NCBI GenBank assembly: GCA_044508835.1
Contig: JBIQHD010000043.1
Coordinates: 1 to 31,399, forward strand
DNA: 31,399 nt
Direction: 5' to 3'
Source: JAKFDI01 sp044508835
Lineage (GTDB): Bacteria; Pseudomonadota; Gammaproteobacteria; Burkholderiales; Burkholderiaceae_C
Position 1 is the first letter of the stretch. Every line of letters begins with the position of its first letter. Of the stretch, positions 19,096 through 27,214 are shown one piece after another. The translations under genes were made by a program, and so were the position numbers. The notes beneath the pieces are model-generated. The model was not told where the DNA came from. It saw only the letters and a list, made by a program, of their open reading frames with translations, and did not search any database.

Positions 19096-19980
19096 ATGGA
19101 AATCTTCGGCATACCCCTGTCCGCCTTCCTGGGCCAGCTGCTGCTGGGCCTGGTCAACGGCTCGTTCTACGCCATGCTGAGCCTCGGCCTGGCGGTGATC
19201 TTCGGCCTGCTGGGCATCGTGAACTTCGCCCACGGCGCGCTCTACATGATCGGCGCCTTCGTGGCGTGGATGGGGCTCGAGTACCTCGGCATCAACTACT
19301 GGGCGTCGCTGGTCATCGCGCCGCTCGTGGTCGGCGCGCTCGGCGTGCTGATCGAGCGCACGCTGCTCAAGCGGCTGTACAACGTCGACCCGATCTACGG
19401 CCTGCTGCTGACCTTCGGCCTCGCGCTGATCTTCGAGGGCGTGTTCCGCGAGCAGTTCGGCGTCTCGGGCCAGCGCTACGCGACGCCCGAGCTGCTGCAG
19501 GGCGCCACCGACGTCGGCTTCATGATCCTGCCCAACTACCGCGCCTGGGTGGTGGTGGCGTCGCTCACCATCTGCCTGGGCACCTGGTTCCTGATCGAGC
19601 GCACGCGGCTGGGCGCCTACCTGCGCGCCGGCACCGAGAACCCGAAGCTGGTGCAGGCCTTCGGCGTCAACGTGCCGCTGATGGTGGCGCTGACCTACGG
19701 CGCCGGCGCGGGCCTCGCCGCCGTCGCCGGCGTGCTGGCCGCGCCCGTCATCCAGATCACGCCGCTGATGGGCAGCAACCTCATCATCGTGGTCTTCGCC
19801 GTCGTGGTGATCGGCGGCATGGGCTCCATCCTCGGCTCTATCCTGACCGGCGTCGCCCTCGGCCTCATCGAGGGGCTGACCAAGGTGTTCTATCCCGAGG
19901 CCTCGAACATCGTGGTGTTCGTGATCATGGCGATCGTGCTCGTCATCCGACCGGCGGGTCTGTTCGGCAAGGAGAAGTGA
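19096..19980 (+). CDS. Branched-chain-type ABC transporter permease, LivH family (second set)
   Basis: LivH-type permease of 294 residues with about eight membrane segments. The signature GIVNFAHGALYMIGAF lies near residue 38, and the C-terminal VIGGMGSILGSILTGVALG loop is typical. Start choice rests on the family-like MEIFGIPLSAFLGQLLLGLVNG opening; no strong ribosome site is visible just ahead, and the upstream bases belong to the hairpin cluster. Its stop shares one base with the livM start (TGATG), with AAGGAG inside its own last codons serving livM. Confidence 0.92.
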   Translation: MEIFGIPLSAFLGQLLLGLVNGSFYAMLSLGLAVIFGLLGIVNFAHGALYMIGAFVAWMGLEYLGINYWASLVIAPLVVGALGVLIERTLLKRLYNVDPIYGLLLTFGLALIFEGVFREQFGVSGQRYATPELLQGATDVGFMILPNYRAWVVVASLTICLGTWFLIERTRLGAYLRAGTENPKLVQAFGVNVPLMVALTYGAGAGLAAVAGVLAAPVIQITPLMGSNLIIVVFAVVVIGGMGSILGSILTGVALGLIEGLTKVFYPEASNIVVFVIMAIVLVIRPAGLFGKEK

Positions 19981-20951
19981 TGAACCCCGCCTCGCAAACG
20001 CGCGCCGCGCACATCGCCTGGGGGGTGGTGTTCGCCATCCTGCTGGCCGCGCCCTTCATCGGCCTGTACCCGATCTTCATGATGAAGGCGCTGTGCTACG
20101 CCATCTTCGCGATCGGCTTCAACCTGCTGCTCGGCTACACGGGGCTGCTGTCGTTCGGCCACGCTGCCTTCTTCGGCTTCGCCGCCTACGCGAGCGGCTG
20201 GCTGGTGCGCAGCGCCGGCCTGACGCCCGAGCTCGGCATCCTCGGCGGCACGCTGGTGGCCGCCGCGATGGGGCTGGTGGTCGGGCTGATCGGCATCCGC
20301 CGCGAAGGCATCTACTTCGCCATGATCACGCTGGCGATGGCGCAGATGGTCTACTTCGTGTGCCTGCAGGCGCCCTTCACCGGCGGCGAGGACGGGCTGC
20401 AGGGCGTGCCGCGCGGCGAACTCTTCGGGCTGATCCCGCTGAACAACGACCTGCTGTTGTATTTCGTGGTGCTGGCGGTGTTCGCCGCGGTGTTCCTGTT
20501 CGTCATCCGCGTCGTGCACTCGCCCTTCGGGCAGGTGCTCAAGGCCATCCGCGAGAACGAGCCGCGCGCCGTCTCGCTCGGCTACGACGTGCACCGCTAC
20601 AAGCTGCTCGCCTTCGTGCTGTCCACCGCCATCGCCGGGCTGGCCGGCTCGATGAAGACGGTGATCCTCGGCTTCGCCACGCTGTCCGACGCGCACTGGG
20701 CGCTGTCGGGCGAGGTGGTGCTGATGACGCTGCTGGGCGGCATGGGCACCTTCGCCGGGCCGGTGCTGGGGGCGTTCACCATCATCGGCCTGCAGAACTT
20801 CCTGGCCGACCGCGTCGGCTCCTGGGTGACGGTGATCATCGGCGCCACCTTCGTCGTGTGCGTGGTCGCCTTCCGGCGCGGCTTCGTCGGCGAGGCGCTG
20901 GCCTGGCAGCAGCGGCGGCGCAAGAAGGCCGCCGGCGCGGCCCACCCCTGA
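19980..20951 (+). CDS. Branched-chain-type ABC transporter permease, LivM family (second set)
   Basis: LivM-type permease of 323 residues and the last gene of the second importer operon. The hallmark LLLGYTGLLSFGHAAFFGFAAY lies near residues 47-68, the EAA-like loop (VVHSPFGQVLKAIRENEPRA) is in the middle, and about eight to nine hydrophobic segments are present. The C-terminus is a basic cytoplasmic tail (WQQRRRKKAAG). An AAGGAGAAG ribosome site (19969-19977) precedes the ATG. It converges on the glycine-zipper gene with a 34-base gap. Confidence 0.92.
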   Translation: MNPASQTRAAHIAWGVVFAILLAAPFIGLYPIFMMKALCYAIFAIGFNLLLGYTGLLSFGHAAFFGFAAYASGWLVRSAGLTPELGILGGTLVAAAMGLVVGLIGIRREGIYFAMITLAMAQMVYFVCLQAPFTGGEDGLQGVPRGELFGLIPLNNDLLLYFVVLAVFAAVFLFVIRVVHSPFGQVLKAIRENEPRAVSLGYDVHRYKLLAFVLSTAIAGLAGSMKTVILGFATLSDAHWALSGEVVLMTLLGGMGTFAGPVLGAFTIIGLQNFLADRVGSWVTVIIGATFVVCVVAFRRGFVGEALAWQQRRRKKAAGAAHP

Positions 20952-20985
20952 CGGCGGGCCGCGCCGGACTCGTGCGCGAGGCGGC

Positions 20986-21519
20986 CTAGCGGCCGTCGCG
21001 GTCCGCGTCGCCCGGCACCGCGCGCTCCACGCCGTCGCTCACGCGCTGCCAGGAGTCGCGCGCGGCGTGCCGGGCGTCGCTCCAGCCCAGGCGCGAGCCG
21101 CCGCGGGCACGGTCCCAGCCGCGGTCGAGGTCGGCGTCGATCTCTTCGAAGCTGCGCGCGCCGTACGAGCCGTAGGCATCGACGCCGTAGCGGTAGGCGG
21201 GGCCGTAGTCGTCGTAGCTGTAGTCCTCGCTCACGTAGGGGCGGTCGGCGTAGTTCTCGGCCCAGTACGCATCCTCGGCGGTCGGGTCGATGCGCTCGGC
21301 GATGCCCTTGCCGGCCAGGCCGCCCACCACGGCGCCCACGGCGCCGCCGATGAGCGTGCCCACCGGGCCGGCCACCGTGCCCACGGCGGCACCGGCGGCC
21401 ACGCCGCCTGCCGCCGCGCCCACGGCCGTTCCCACCGGGTGCGCGCCCGGCTTGCCGGTCAGCGGGTCGCGGTTGGCGTCGCGCGCGTCCTGTCGGGCGA
21501 GGGGTCGTTCGTTGTTCAT
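20986..21519 (-). CDS. Glycine-zipper domain protein, probably envelope-associated
   Basis: Hypothetical protein of 177 residues. Residues about 26-70 form a glycine-zipper pair (PVGTAVGAAAGGVAAGAAVG and VGTLIGGAVGAVVGGLAGKG), helices that pack in or against membranes. A charged tail rich in Asp, Tyr and Gly follows (YWAENYADRPYVSEDYSYDD). No classical signal peptide is seen; the N-terminus is NNERPLARQDARDANRDP. An AAGGAG site precedes the ATG at a normal distance. Proteins of this type are common in Burkholderiales and are often linked to envelope stress, but no function is shown here. Confidence 0.82.
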   Translation of the reverse strand: MNNERPLARQDARDANRDPLTGKPGAHPVGTAVGAAAGGVAAGAAVGTVAGPVGTLIGGAVGAVVGGLAGKGIAERIDPTAEDAYWAENYADRPYVSEDYSYDDYGPAYRYGVDAYGSYGARSFEEIDADLDRGWDRARGGSRLGWSDARHAARDSWQRVSDGVERAVPGDADRDGR

Positions 21520-21552
21520 GAGGAATCTCCTTTGTCGTACGGCTGATCGACC

Positions 21553-21574
21553 GGCCCGGCGTCCTTGCCGGGCC
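21553..21574 (-). promoter_or_regulatory. Leader hairpin upstream of the glycine-zipper gene
   Basis: Perfect 8-bp G+C arms (21553-21560, 21567-21574) around a 6-base loop lie 34-55 bases upstream of the glycine-zipper start codon, in its presumed 5' leader. It may be a regulatory or stabilising stem. The rest of the 253-base divergent gap 21520-21772 contains no promoter I can defend. Confidence 0.35.
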
Positions 21575-21772
21575 ATGGAGCGAAATCCGCTCGGCGCCGC
21601 GGGCGCGGCACCGGATTCGCAGGCTCCATTCCACGCCAGGCCGGGCGGCCCGCCCATCGGACCGGCACGCCATCGGCTGTAGGACGGACCGCGGTGCGCC
21701 GGGAACGAAAGCTGCCCGGCACGGGTCAGTCCCGCTTCCCGGCGCCGCATCGAGCGGCCTCCGGCCCGCGCC

Positions 21773-22096
21773 GTGCACGAACCGCCGTTTCGCACCCTGC
21801 TGTACCGCTACTTCTTCTTCGGCTGGCTGTTCCGCGACGTGAACCGCGGCAACCTGCTGGAGCGCGCCGCCGCCTGGCGCCACAACCAGGCGCAGGCGCA
21901 CTGGCTGCCGACCTACATGCGCCGCTGGGTGTGGTTCGGACTGTTGTTCTATGGCATCGGTGCGGCGGTCGAATTGCTCTTCGCGCAGCCGTCGCTGTCG
22001 GCGCTCTTCTACGTGCCCAGCGCCATCAGCGTGCCCGCCAACGTGGTGATCGCGGCGGCGTGGGTGGGCTTCAAGGTCATGCGTTCGCCGCAGTAG
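21773..22096 (+). CDS. Small hypothetical membrane protein with two helices
   Basis: Protein of 107 residues, not recognised. A basic, aromatic N-terminal half (RTLLYRYFFFGWLFRDVNRG, then HNQAQAHWLPTYMRRW) precedes two membrane segments at about 51-69 and 82-100. The high Tyr/Phe/Trp/Arg content resembles small conserved inner-membrane proteins of Burkholderiales. The only usable start is GTG at 21773, with no clear ribosome site, so the N-terminus is uncertain. It stands alone between the divergent glycine-zipper gene and another membrane protein gene 179 bases downstream. Coding is supported by strong third-position G+C bias and sensible membrane topology. Confidence 0.65.
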   Translation: MHEPPFRTLLYRYFFFGWLFRDVNRGNLLERAAAWRHNQAQAHWLPTYMRRWVWFGLLFYGIGAAVELLFAQPSLSALFYVPSAISVPANVVIAAAWVGFKVMRSPQ

Positions 22097-22275
22097 CGAT
22101 TGCTTACATCGATGCGCTCCCGGTGCCGTGCCCTCGACGTTTCGACGGCATCGCCGCGCCGGCCCCTCCCCCCGGATTGGGTATGGGAGGCCGCGATTCG
22201 CGCTGCCAAGCTGCTCGTCACAAGAAGTTTCGGGGTCAGGGACAGGACGGCCGATCCGCTCGTAAAGGAATCATC

Positions 22276-23163
22276 ATGTCTTGGTTGAACGGTCTCATGC
22301 GCGGCTCATTCCTGAGCGAGGACAGCCTGCTCCAGGCGCGCGATCACTACCAGCCCCGCGACGCCGCGCCCACGGCCGAATCGGCCCTGGCGCAGTGGGC
22401 CGAGCGCGCGGCCAGCCAGCCCGAACACACCCTCGTGCGCGAGCTGGCCGGCCTGCCGAACGACACCCTGTCGGCGCTGGCCTCCGCCTTCGTGCGCGAG
22501 CCGGTGCGCCGCCGCACGGATGCGCTGCGCTTCGCGCTGCCGGGCGGCGTGGCGCTCGCCGCGTTCGGCGGCCTGCTGTTGCTGCTGCAGGCGAGCCTCG
22601 GGGCCTCGCCGGCCGTGCGCACGCTGGCGGAGATGCAGGCGCTCGGCCTGGCCGTGCTGCTGGCCGGCGTGGCGGCCGCCTGCGTGGGCGCGCTCAGCGC
22701 CTTCAAGGCGGCGCCGGTCGAGCTGGCCTACGGCCGCGTCGGCCTGTACGTCGGGCCGCTCAACGAGCAGCATCCGTGGCTCTACGACACGCTGCTGCTG
22801 ATGCGCAACGCCGCCGCCGAGACCTACCGCCGCCGCACGCTGCGCGAACGCGGCCCGCTGCGCGGCCTCGACTGCCTGATGATGCGCGAGATCGCCCGCG
22901 CCGAGCAGGGCCTCGCCGCCACCGAGACCGCGCGCCGCGTGGCCGAGGCGGTGCAGCAGCTGCCCGAGATCGACGCGGCCGTCACCGAGGTGGAGGACCG
23001 CCCGGCGCCGATGATTCCCGCGCTGCGCGAGGCGCCCCAGCTCGGCGCGCGCAGCGAGCTGCGCCCCCTGCGCGGCGGGCTCGATGCCGTGGGCGCTTCG
23101 GTGCGGCCCTTCGGCAACTCGGCCTTCGACCGCCGCCGCGCCGACGACGCGCAGTCGGCCTAG
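22276..23163 (+). CDS. Hypothetical protein with two central membrane helices
   Basis: A 295-residue protein I do not recognise. The N-terminal 85 residues are soluble and charged. Two membrane helices lie at about 89-108 and 123-144. The remaining 150 residues are hydrophilic, with a helical region rich in Arg, Glu and Ala (RNAAAETYRRRTLRERGPLRG, EQGLAATETARRVAEAVQQL) that may form coiled coil. The ATG at 22276 has AAAGGA upstream (22264-22269); the frame is open for longer but the extra part is unlike protein. It converges with the acyl-CoA synthetase gene, only four bases apart. No neighbour suggests a role. Confidence 0.78.
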   Translation: MSWLNGLMRGSFLSEDSLLQARDHYQPRDAAPTAESALAQWAERAASQPEHTLVRELAGLPNDTLSALASAFVREPVRRRTDALRFALPGGVALAAFGGLLLLLQASLGASPAVRTLAEMQALGLAVLLAGVAAACVGALSAFKAAPVELAYGRVGLYVGPLNEQHPWLYDTLLLMRNAAAETYRRRTLRERGPLRGLDCLMMREIARAEQGLAATETARRVAEAVQQLPEIDAAVTEVEDRPAPMIPALREAPQLGARSELRPLRGGLDAVGASVRPFGNSAFDRRRADDAQSA

Positions 23164-23167
23164 CCTT

Positions 23168-24664
23168 TCAGATGCGCCGCTGCGTGCCGGCCCAGTAGGG
23201 CTCGCGCAGCCGGCGCTTGAAGATCTTGCCGGTGTCCTCGCGCGGCAGCGCGTCGTGGAAGGCCACGACCGACGGCACCTTGTAGCCGGCGAGCCTTTCC
23301 TTCAGCCACGCCTTCACGCCGTCCTGCGTGAGCGCCGCGCCGGCGCGCGGCTGCACCGCGGCGGCCAGGCCCTCGCCGAACTCGGCGTCGGGAATGCCGA
23401 ACACGGCGCAGTCCTCCACGCCCGGCATCGCCTGCAGGGCCGCCTCGATCTCCGCCGGATAGATGTTCACGCCGCCGGAGATCACCATGTCGGCCGAGCG
23501 ATCGACGATGAACAGGAAGCCGTCCTCGTCGAGGTAGCCCACGTCGCCCATCGTCAGGTAGCCGTCGCGTTCCATGCTGCGGCGCGCGGCGTCGTTGTCG
23601 TTGTAGGTGAAGTCGGTGAGCGTGGGCTGGTGCACGTAGATGAGCCCGGCCTGGCCCTGCGGCAGCTCGCGGCCCGCGTCGTCGAGGATGCGGATGCGCA
23701 CGCCGTCGAGCGGCCGGCCGGCGGAGCCGGGCTTGCGCAGCGCGTCGCGGCTGTCGAGCCGCGTCATGTAGCCGAGCTCGCTCGAGCCGTAGGCCTCGTG
23801 GATCACCGGCCCCCACCACTCGATCATGGCGCGCTTCACGTCCGGCGGGCAGGGCGAGCCGGTGGAGCTCACGAACTTCATCGAGCCGAGGTCGTACCGG
23901 CGCTTCACCTCTTCGGGCAGGCGCAGCAGCCGCACGTACATCGTCGGCACCAGGTAGGCATGCGTGATGCGGTGCCGCTCGATGAGGCGCAGCGTGTGCT
24001 CGGCGTCGAAGCGCGGCTCGATCACGAGGTAGGCGCTCTTCTGCGCCGCGCCCAGGGTGAAGGAGTTCGGCGCGCTGTGGTAGACCGGCGCGCACAGCAG
24101 GGCGCGCATGCCGTCCTCCAGGCCGACGATCTGGCGCAGCTTCTCCAATGCCAGCGCCGCCTGCTCCGGCGTCGACGGCCGGCGGCGGATGCCCTTGGGC
24201 CGCCCCGTCGTGCCCGAGGTGTAGAGCATGGCGCCGCGCGGGCGCTGGGTGGGCGGGCCGGCATCGGACGCGGCGGCGGCGTCGCGCAGCGCGTCCCAGG
24301 TGCCGGCCGCCGCCGGGCCGCCCGAGGGCGGCACCGCGGCCAGCACCCGCACGCCGGGCGGCGCCACGTCGCCGATCGACTGCAGCAGGTCGGCATCGCA
24401 GACGAAGAGCTTCGCGCCGCTGTCGGCCAGGATGTGGCGCACCTCGTCGGCCTTGAAGTGCCAGTTGACGGGGCACCAGTACGCCCCGAGCCAGCGCACG
24501 GCGAGCATGGCCTCGAGCACCGACGGGCCGTTGCGCATCATCAGCGCCACCACGTCGCCGTCGCCGATGCCGAGCGCGCGCAATGCGGCGGCGGCGCGCT
24601 GGTAGCGCTCGAAGAAGTGCTCGGGGGCGATTTCCTGGTCCTGGAAGACGACGGTGGGCTTCAT
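23168..24664 (-). CDS. AMP-dependent acyl-CoA synthetase/ligase, substrate unknown
   Basis: Member of the ANL adenylating family, 498 residues, activating a carboxylic acid with ATP and CoA through an acyl-adenylate. The phosphate loop is YTSGTTGRPKG (about residue 148). The other core motifs are YGSSE, MGDVGYLDEDGF, the hinge DRSADMVISGGVNIYPAEIE, and the C-terminal catalytic lysine in GKIFKR. Both domains are complete. The length fits medium-chain, aromatic or steroid/bile-acid type ligases rather than the longer acetyl-CoA synthetases. The ATG at 24664 opens a standard N-terminus. The neighbours (unknown membrane protein, small acidic protein) do not reveal the substrate; an aromatic or fatty acid is likely. 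Confidence 0.92.
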   Translation of the reverse strand: MKPTVVFQDQEIAPEHFFERYQRAAAALRALGIGDGDVVALMMRNGPSVLEAMLAVRWLGAYWCPVNWHFKADEVRHILADSGAKLFVCDADLLQSIGDVAPPGVRVLAAVPPSGGPAAAGTWDALRDAAAASDAGPPTQRPRGAMLYTSGTTGRPKGIRRRPSTPEQAALALEKLRQIVGLEDGMRALLCAPVYHSAPNSFTLGAAQKSAYLVIEPRFDAEHTLRLIERHRITHAYLVPTMYVRLLRLPEEVKRRYDLGSMKFVSSTGSPCPPDVKRAMIEWWGPVIHEAYGSSELGYMTRLDSRDALRKPGSAGRPLDGVRIRILDDAGRELPQGQAGLIYVHQPTLTDFTYNDNDAARRSMERDGYLTMGDVGYLDEDGFLFIVDRSADMVISGGVNIYPAEIEAALQAMPGVEDCAVFGIPDAEFGEGLAAAVQPRAGAALTQDGVKAWLKERLAGYKVPSVVAFHDALPREDTGKIFKRRLREPYWAGTQRRI

Positions 24665-24793
24665 GTCGATGGCGGTCGAGGGGGCGGGTCACTCTAGCGT
24701 CGCCCGCCGGGCATGCCATTGCGGCGAACACCCATCGGCCCGGCGGGCATGCGCATTGCCCGTGCGGATCACGCGCCACTGCCGAGAGATGTG

Positions 24794-25279
24794 ATGAGCT
24801 ATCCGATCGACATGCTTCAGGCCGCCGCCCAGCACGCGCGGCAGGTGGCGACCCTCATCGACGCGGCCCGCGTGCTCACCTTCACCGCGCAGGCCAAGAG
24901 CCGCGAACGCATGGTGCAGCCCGACGCCTGTTCGGTGGCGCAGATCGACGCGCTGCTCGCCACCGCCGGCGCGACGACGCTGCATGCGCGCCAGATGGCC
25001 GCCGACACGCGCCGCCTGCTCGGCCCGCTGGAGGCCGACGCCGGGGACGAGCCGCCGCCCGAGGACCCGGACGAACTGACGCTGGAACTGGACGCCATGC
25101 GGCGCATGCTGGCGCACTCCATCGAGGATGCGCTGCGGGCGCTCGACATGCTGGAGACGGTGCAGGAATTCGGTGAGCGCTCGCTTCACAGCGACGACGA
25201 CCCCACCCTGTCCGAGGACGACGAACGCGCCATGGCGCAGCTGTTCGAGCGCCTGCGCTCGTCCGGGCCGGCGGACTGA
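24794..25279 (+). CDS. Small acidic helical hypothetical protein
   Basis: 161 residues from the ATG at 24794 (an earlier in-frame ATG at 24713 would add 27 unlikely residues). The predicted product is mostly helical: residues 5-85 are Ala/Arg/Gln rich, followed by an acidic proline segment (DAGDEPPPEDPDELTLELD), another helix and an acidic tail. No motif, membrane segment or signal peptide is visible. It is divergent from the acyl-CoA synthetase across a 129-base gap and lies 128 bases upstream of the FecR gene on the same strand. I do not recognise the family. Confidence 0.6.
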   Translation: MSYPIDMLQAAAQHARQVATLIDAARVLTFTAQAKSRERMVQPDACSVAQIDALLATAGATTLHARQMAADTRRLLGPLEADAGDEPPPEDPDELTLELDAMRRMLAHSIEDALRALDMLETVQEFGERSLHSDDDPTLSEDDERAMAQLFERLRSSGPAD

Positions 25280-25407
25280 CGGCGGGCGCCGCGGCGGATC
25301 GGCCCACGCCGGCCGCGTCCGCGTGACGCACTGGGCGCGCCGGTGCGCGCCGCCGCCGCATGACGGCTGCACAATCGGCGCCTTTGCGTGGTGGCCGAGC
25401 GAACCCG

Positions 25408-26298
25408 ATGTGGCGACGAATCTTCTGCGGGCTGATGCTGCTGGCGGCCGCCGCGGCCCGGGGTGCGCCCGCGCCCGAGCCGATCGGCGTGCTGACCATC
25501 CTCGACGGCGAGGTGCAGCTGGTGCGCGACGCCGCCACGTGGCGCGCGGCCGAGGGCCTGCGGCTCGCTGCCGGCGACATCGTGCAGACCGCGGCCGCGG
25601 CGCGGCTGGTGCGGCTGGAGCTCGCTTCCGGGCAGGCCGTCGACCTCGGCCCCGCCACCCGCGTGCAGCTCGCGCCGCAGCTGCGCGGCGACCGCGCCCG
25701 CCGCGCGCCGGTGCTCTACCTGCTCGACGGCTGGCTCAAGCTCACGCAGCCCGGCGCCGCGCGCGGCGAGGGGCTGCTGGTCGCCGCCCGGGCGCTCGAC
25801 GTGACCGGCGTGGCGCGTGACGTGGTGCTGGCGGTGCGCGGTGACGCGGCCTGGGCGTTCGCCGAGTCGGGCGCCGTCGCCCTCGCGCCGCGGCGTGGCG
25901 GCAAGGCGCCCGCGCCGCTGGCGCTGAAGGCGGGCGAGTTCTTCGAGCGCGCCGGCGACGGCAAGGACCTCGTCGCCGCCCGTCCCACCGCGGCCTTCCT
26001 GCAGCAGGTGCCGCGGGCGTTCCGCGACACGCTGCCGCTGCGCGCCGCGCTGTTCAAGGCCGACGCTCCGGCGCCGGAGCGGCTCGCGCCCATCACCTAC
26101 GCCGACGTGCAGCCCTGGCTCGCCGCCGAGCCCGACCTGCGGCGCGGCTTCGTCGCGCGCTGGCGCGGCGCGGCGCGCGACGCCGCCTTCCGCCGCGCGC
26201 TGGCGGACCACCTCGCGGCGCACCCCGAATGGGACCGCGTGCTGAACCCGGAGAAATACCGGCCGCAGCCCGCGACGACGCCCGCGCCGCGGTACTAA
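25408..26298 (+). CDS. FecR-domain periplasmic protein
   Basis: 296-residue protein with a signal peptide (MWRRIFCGLMLLAAAAARG, likely cut near residue 20-22) and a FecR-type beta domain at about 28-100 (GVLTILDGEVQLVRD through ASGQAVDLGPATRVQL). An uncharacterised C-terminal part has Trp- and Arg-rich helices (AEPDLRRGFVARWRGAARD). In known systems FecR relays an envelope signal, but no sigma factor or TonB receptor is nearby. FecR-only proteins beside Ser/Thr kinases or cyclases occur in betaproteobacteria. It is the first gene of a likely three-gene unit and is followed, after 43 bases, by a heme-type sensor. The ATG at 25408 gives the best signal peptide. Confidence 0.82.
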   Translation: MWRRIFCGLMLLAAAAARGAPAPEPIGVLTILDGEVQLVRDAATWRAAEGLRLAAGDIVQTAAAARLVRLELASGQAVDLGPATRVQLAPQLRGDRARRAPVLYLLDGWLKLTQPGAARGEGLLVAARALDVTGVARDVVLAVRGDAAWAFAESGAVALAPRRGGKAPAPLALKAGEFFERAGDGKDLVAARPTAAFLQQVPRAFRDTLPLRAALFKADAPAPERLAPITYADVQPWLAAEPDLRRGFVARWRGAARDAAFRRALADHLAAHPEWDRVLNPEKYRPQPATTPAPRY

Positions 26299-26299
26299 C

Positions 26300-26321
26300 T
26301 AGATAGACGATAGATAGACGA
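26300..26321 (+). repeat. Tandem 11-bp duplication with stop codons in all three frames
   Basis: TAGATAGACGA occurs twice, head to tail and without mismatch, two bases after the FecR stop. It supplies TAG triplets in all three plus-strand frames (26300, 26304, 26311, 26315) and is an AT-rich spot in a very GC-rich region. It may block translational read-through into the sensor gene, or be a recent slippage duplication. Confidence 0.8.
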
Positions 26322-26341
26322 CACCTCCGGGACCTTCGCCC

Positions 26342-27214
26342 ATGAAGCTGCTGCTCAAGTTCAACCTCGCCTTCCTGCTCGTCTTCGTGATCGGGCTCGC
26401 GGTGTCGGGCACCATCGCGCGCGACCTGCTGCAGCGCGACGCCAAGAACGAGGTGGTCGACCGCGCGCGGCTGCTGATGGAGCAGTCCGGCGTGGTGGCG
26501 CAGTACACCGCCAACCAGATCGCGCCGCTCCTGCAGACGCAGATGAAGTACACCTTCCTGCCGCAGTCGGTGCCGCAGTACTCGGCCACCGAGATCCTGA
26601 ACGCGCTCAAGAGCACCTATCCCGAGTACAGCTACAAGCCCGCGATGCTCAACCCCACCAGCCCGCGCAACCGCGCCCAGGCGTGGGAAGCCGACATCGT
26701 CACCCAGTTCCGCAACGTGCCCGACCTGAAGGAATTCATCGGCGAGCGCGACACGCCCACCGGCCGCTCGCTGTACGTGGCGCTGCCGATCAAGATCACC
26801 AACCCGGCCTGCCTGCAGTGCCACAGCACGCCGGCCGCGGCGCCGGCCACGCTGATCGAGCGCTACGGCGCGAACAACGGCTTCGGCTGGACGCTGCACG
26901 AGGCCATCGGCGCGCAGATCGTCTCGGTGCCGATGTCGGTGCCGCTGGAGCGCGCCGACAAGGCGCTCGGCGTGGTGATGCTGATGCTCACCGGCGTCTT
27001 CCTGCTGATGGGCGCGGCGCTCAACCTGCTGCTGTGGAAGCTGGTGATCCAGCCGGTGAGCCGGCTGTCGGCGCTGTCCGACCGCGTGAGCCTGGGCGAG
27101 CTCGACGCGCCCGAGTTCGAGACGACGTCGAAGGACGAGATCGGCGTGCTCGCCGGCTCCTTCGCTCGCATGCGCAAGAGCCTGGTGCATGCGATGAAGC
27201 TGCTCGACAGCTGA
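26342..27214 (+). CDS. DUF3365/Tll0287-like c-heme membrane sensor with HAMP domain
   Basis: Receptor-like protein of 290 residues. A first membrane helix (about 5-24) is followed by a periplasmic domain of about 180 residues with the c-type heme motif C157-L-Q-C160-H161. A second helix (about 207-232) leads to a cytoplasmic HAMP domain (about 232-285, starting at the VIQPVSRLSALSDRVSLGE proline hinge). The periplasmic part matches DUF3365, a PAS-like c-heme domain thought to sense redox state or gases. No kinase or methyl-accepting domain follows HAMP; instead the next gene, sharing one base (TGATG), encodes a Ser/Thr kinase. That suggests the kinase is the output partner. Confidence 0.87.
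   Translation: MKLLLKFNLAFLLVFVIGLAVSGTIARDLLQRDAKNEVVDRARLLMEQSGVVAQYTANQIAPLLQTQMKYTFLPQSVPQYSATEILNALKSTYPEYSYKPAMLNPTSPRNRAQAWEADIVTQFRNVPDLKEFIGERDTPTGRSLYVALPIKITNPACLQCHSTPAAAPATLIERYGANNGFGWTLHEAIGAQIVSVPMSVPLERADKALGVVMLMLTGVFLLMGAALNLLLWKLVIQPVSRLSALSDRVSLGELDAPEFETTSKDEIGVLAGSFARMRKSLVHAMKLLDS

Noticed and set aside
20957..20986. GGCCGC...GCGGCC inverted repeat between livM and the glycine-zipper gene
   Set aside because: 6-bp arms with an 18-base loop are weak and common in GC-rich sequence.
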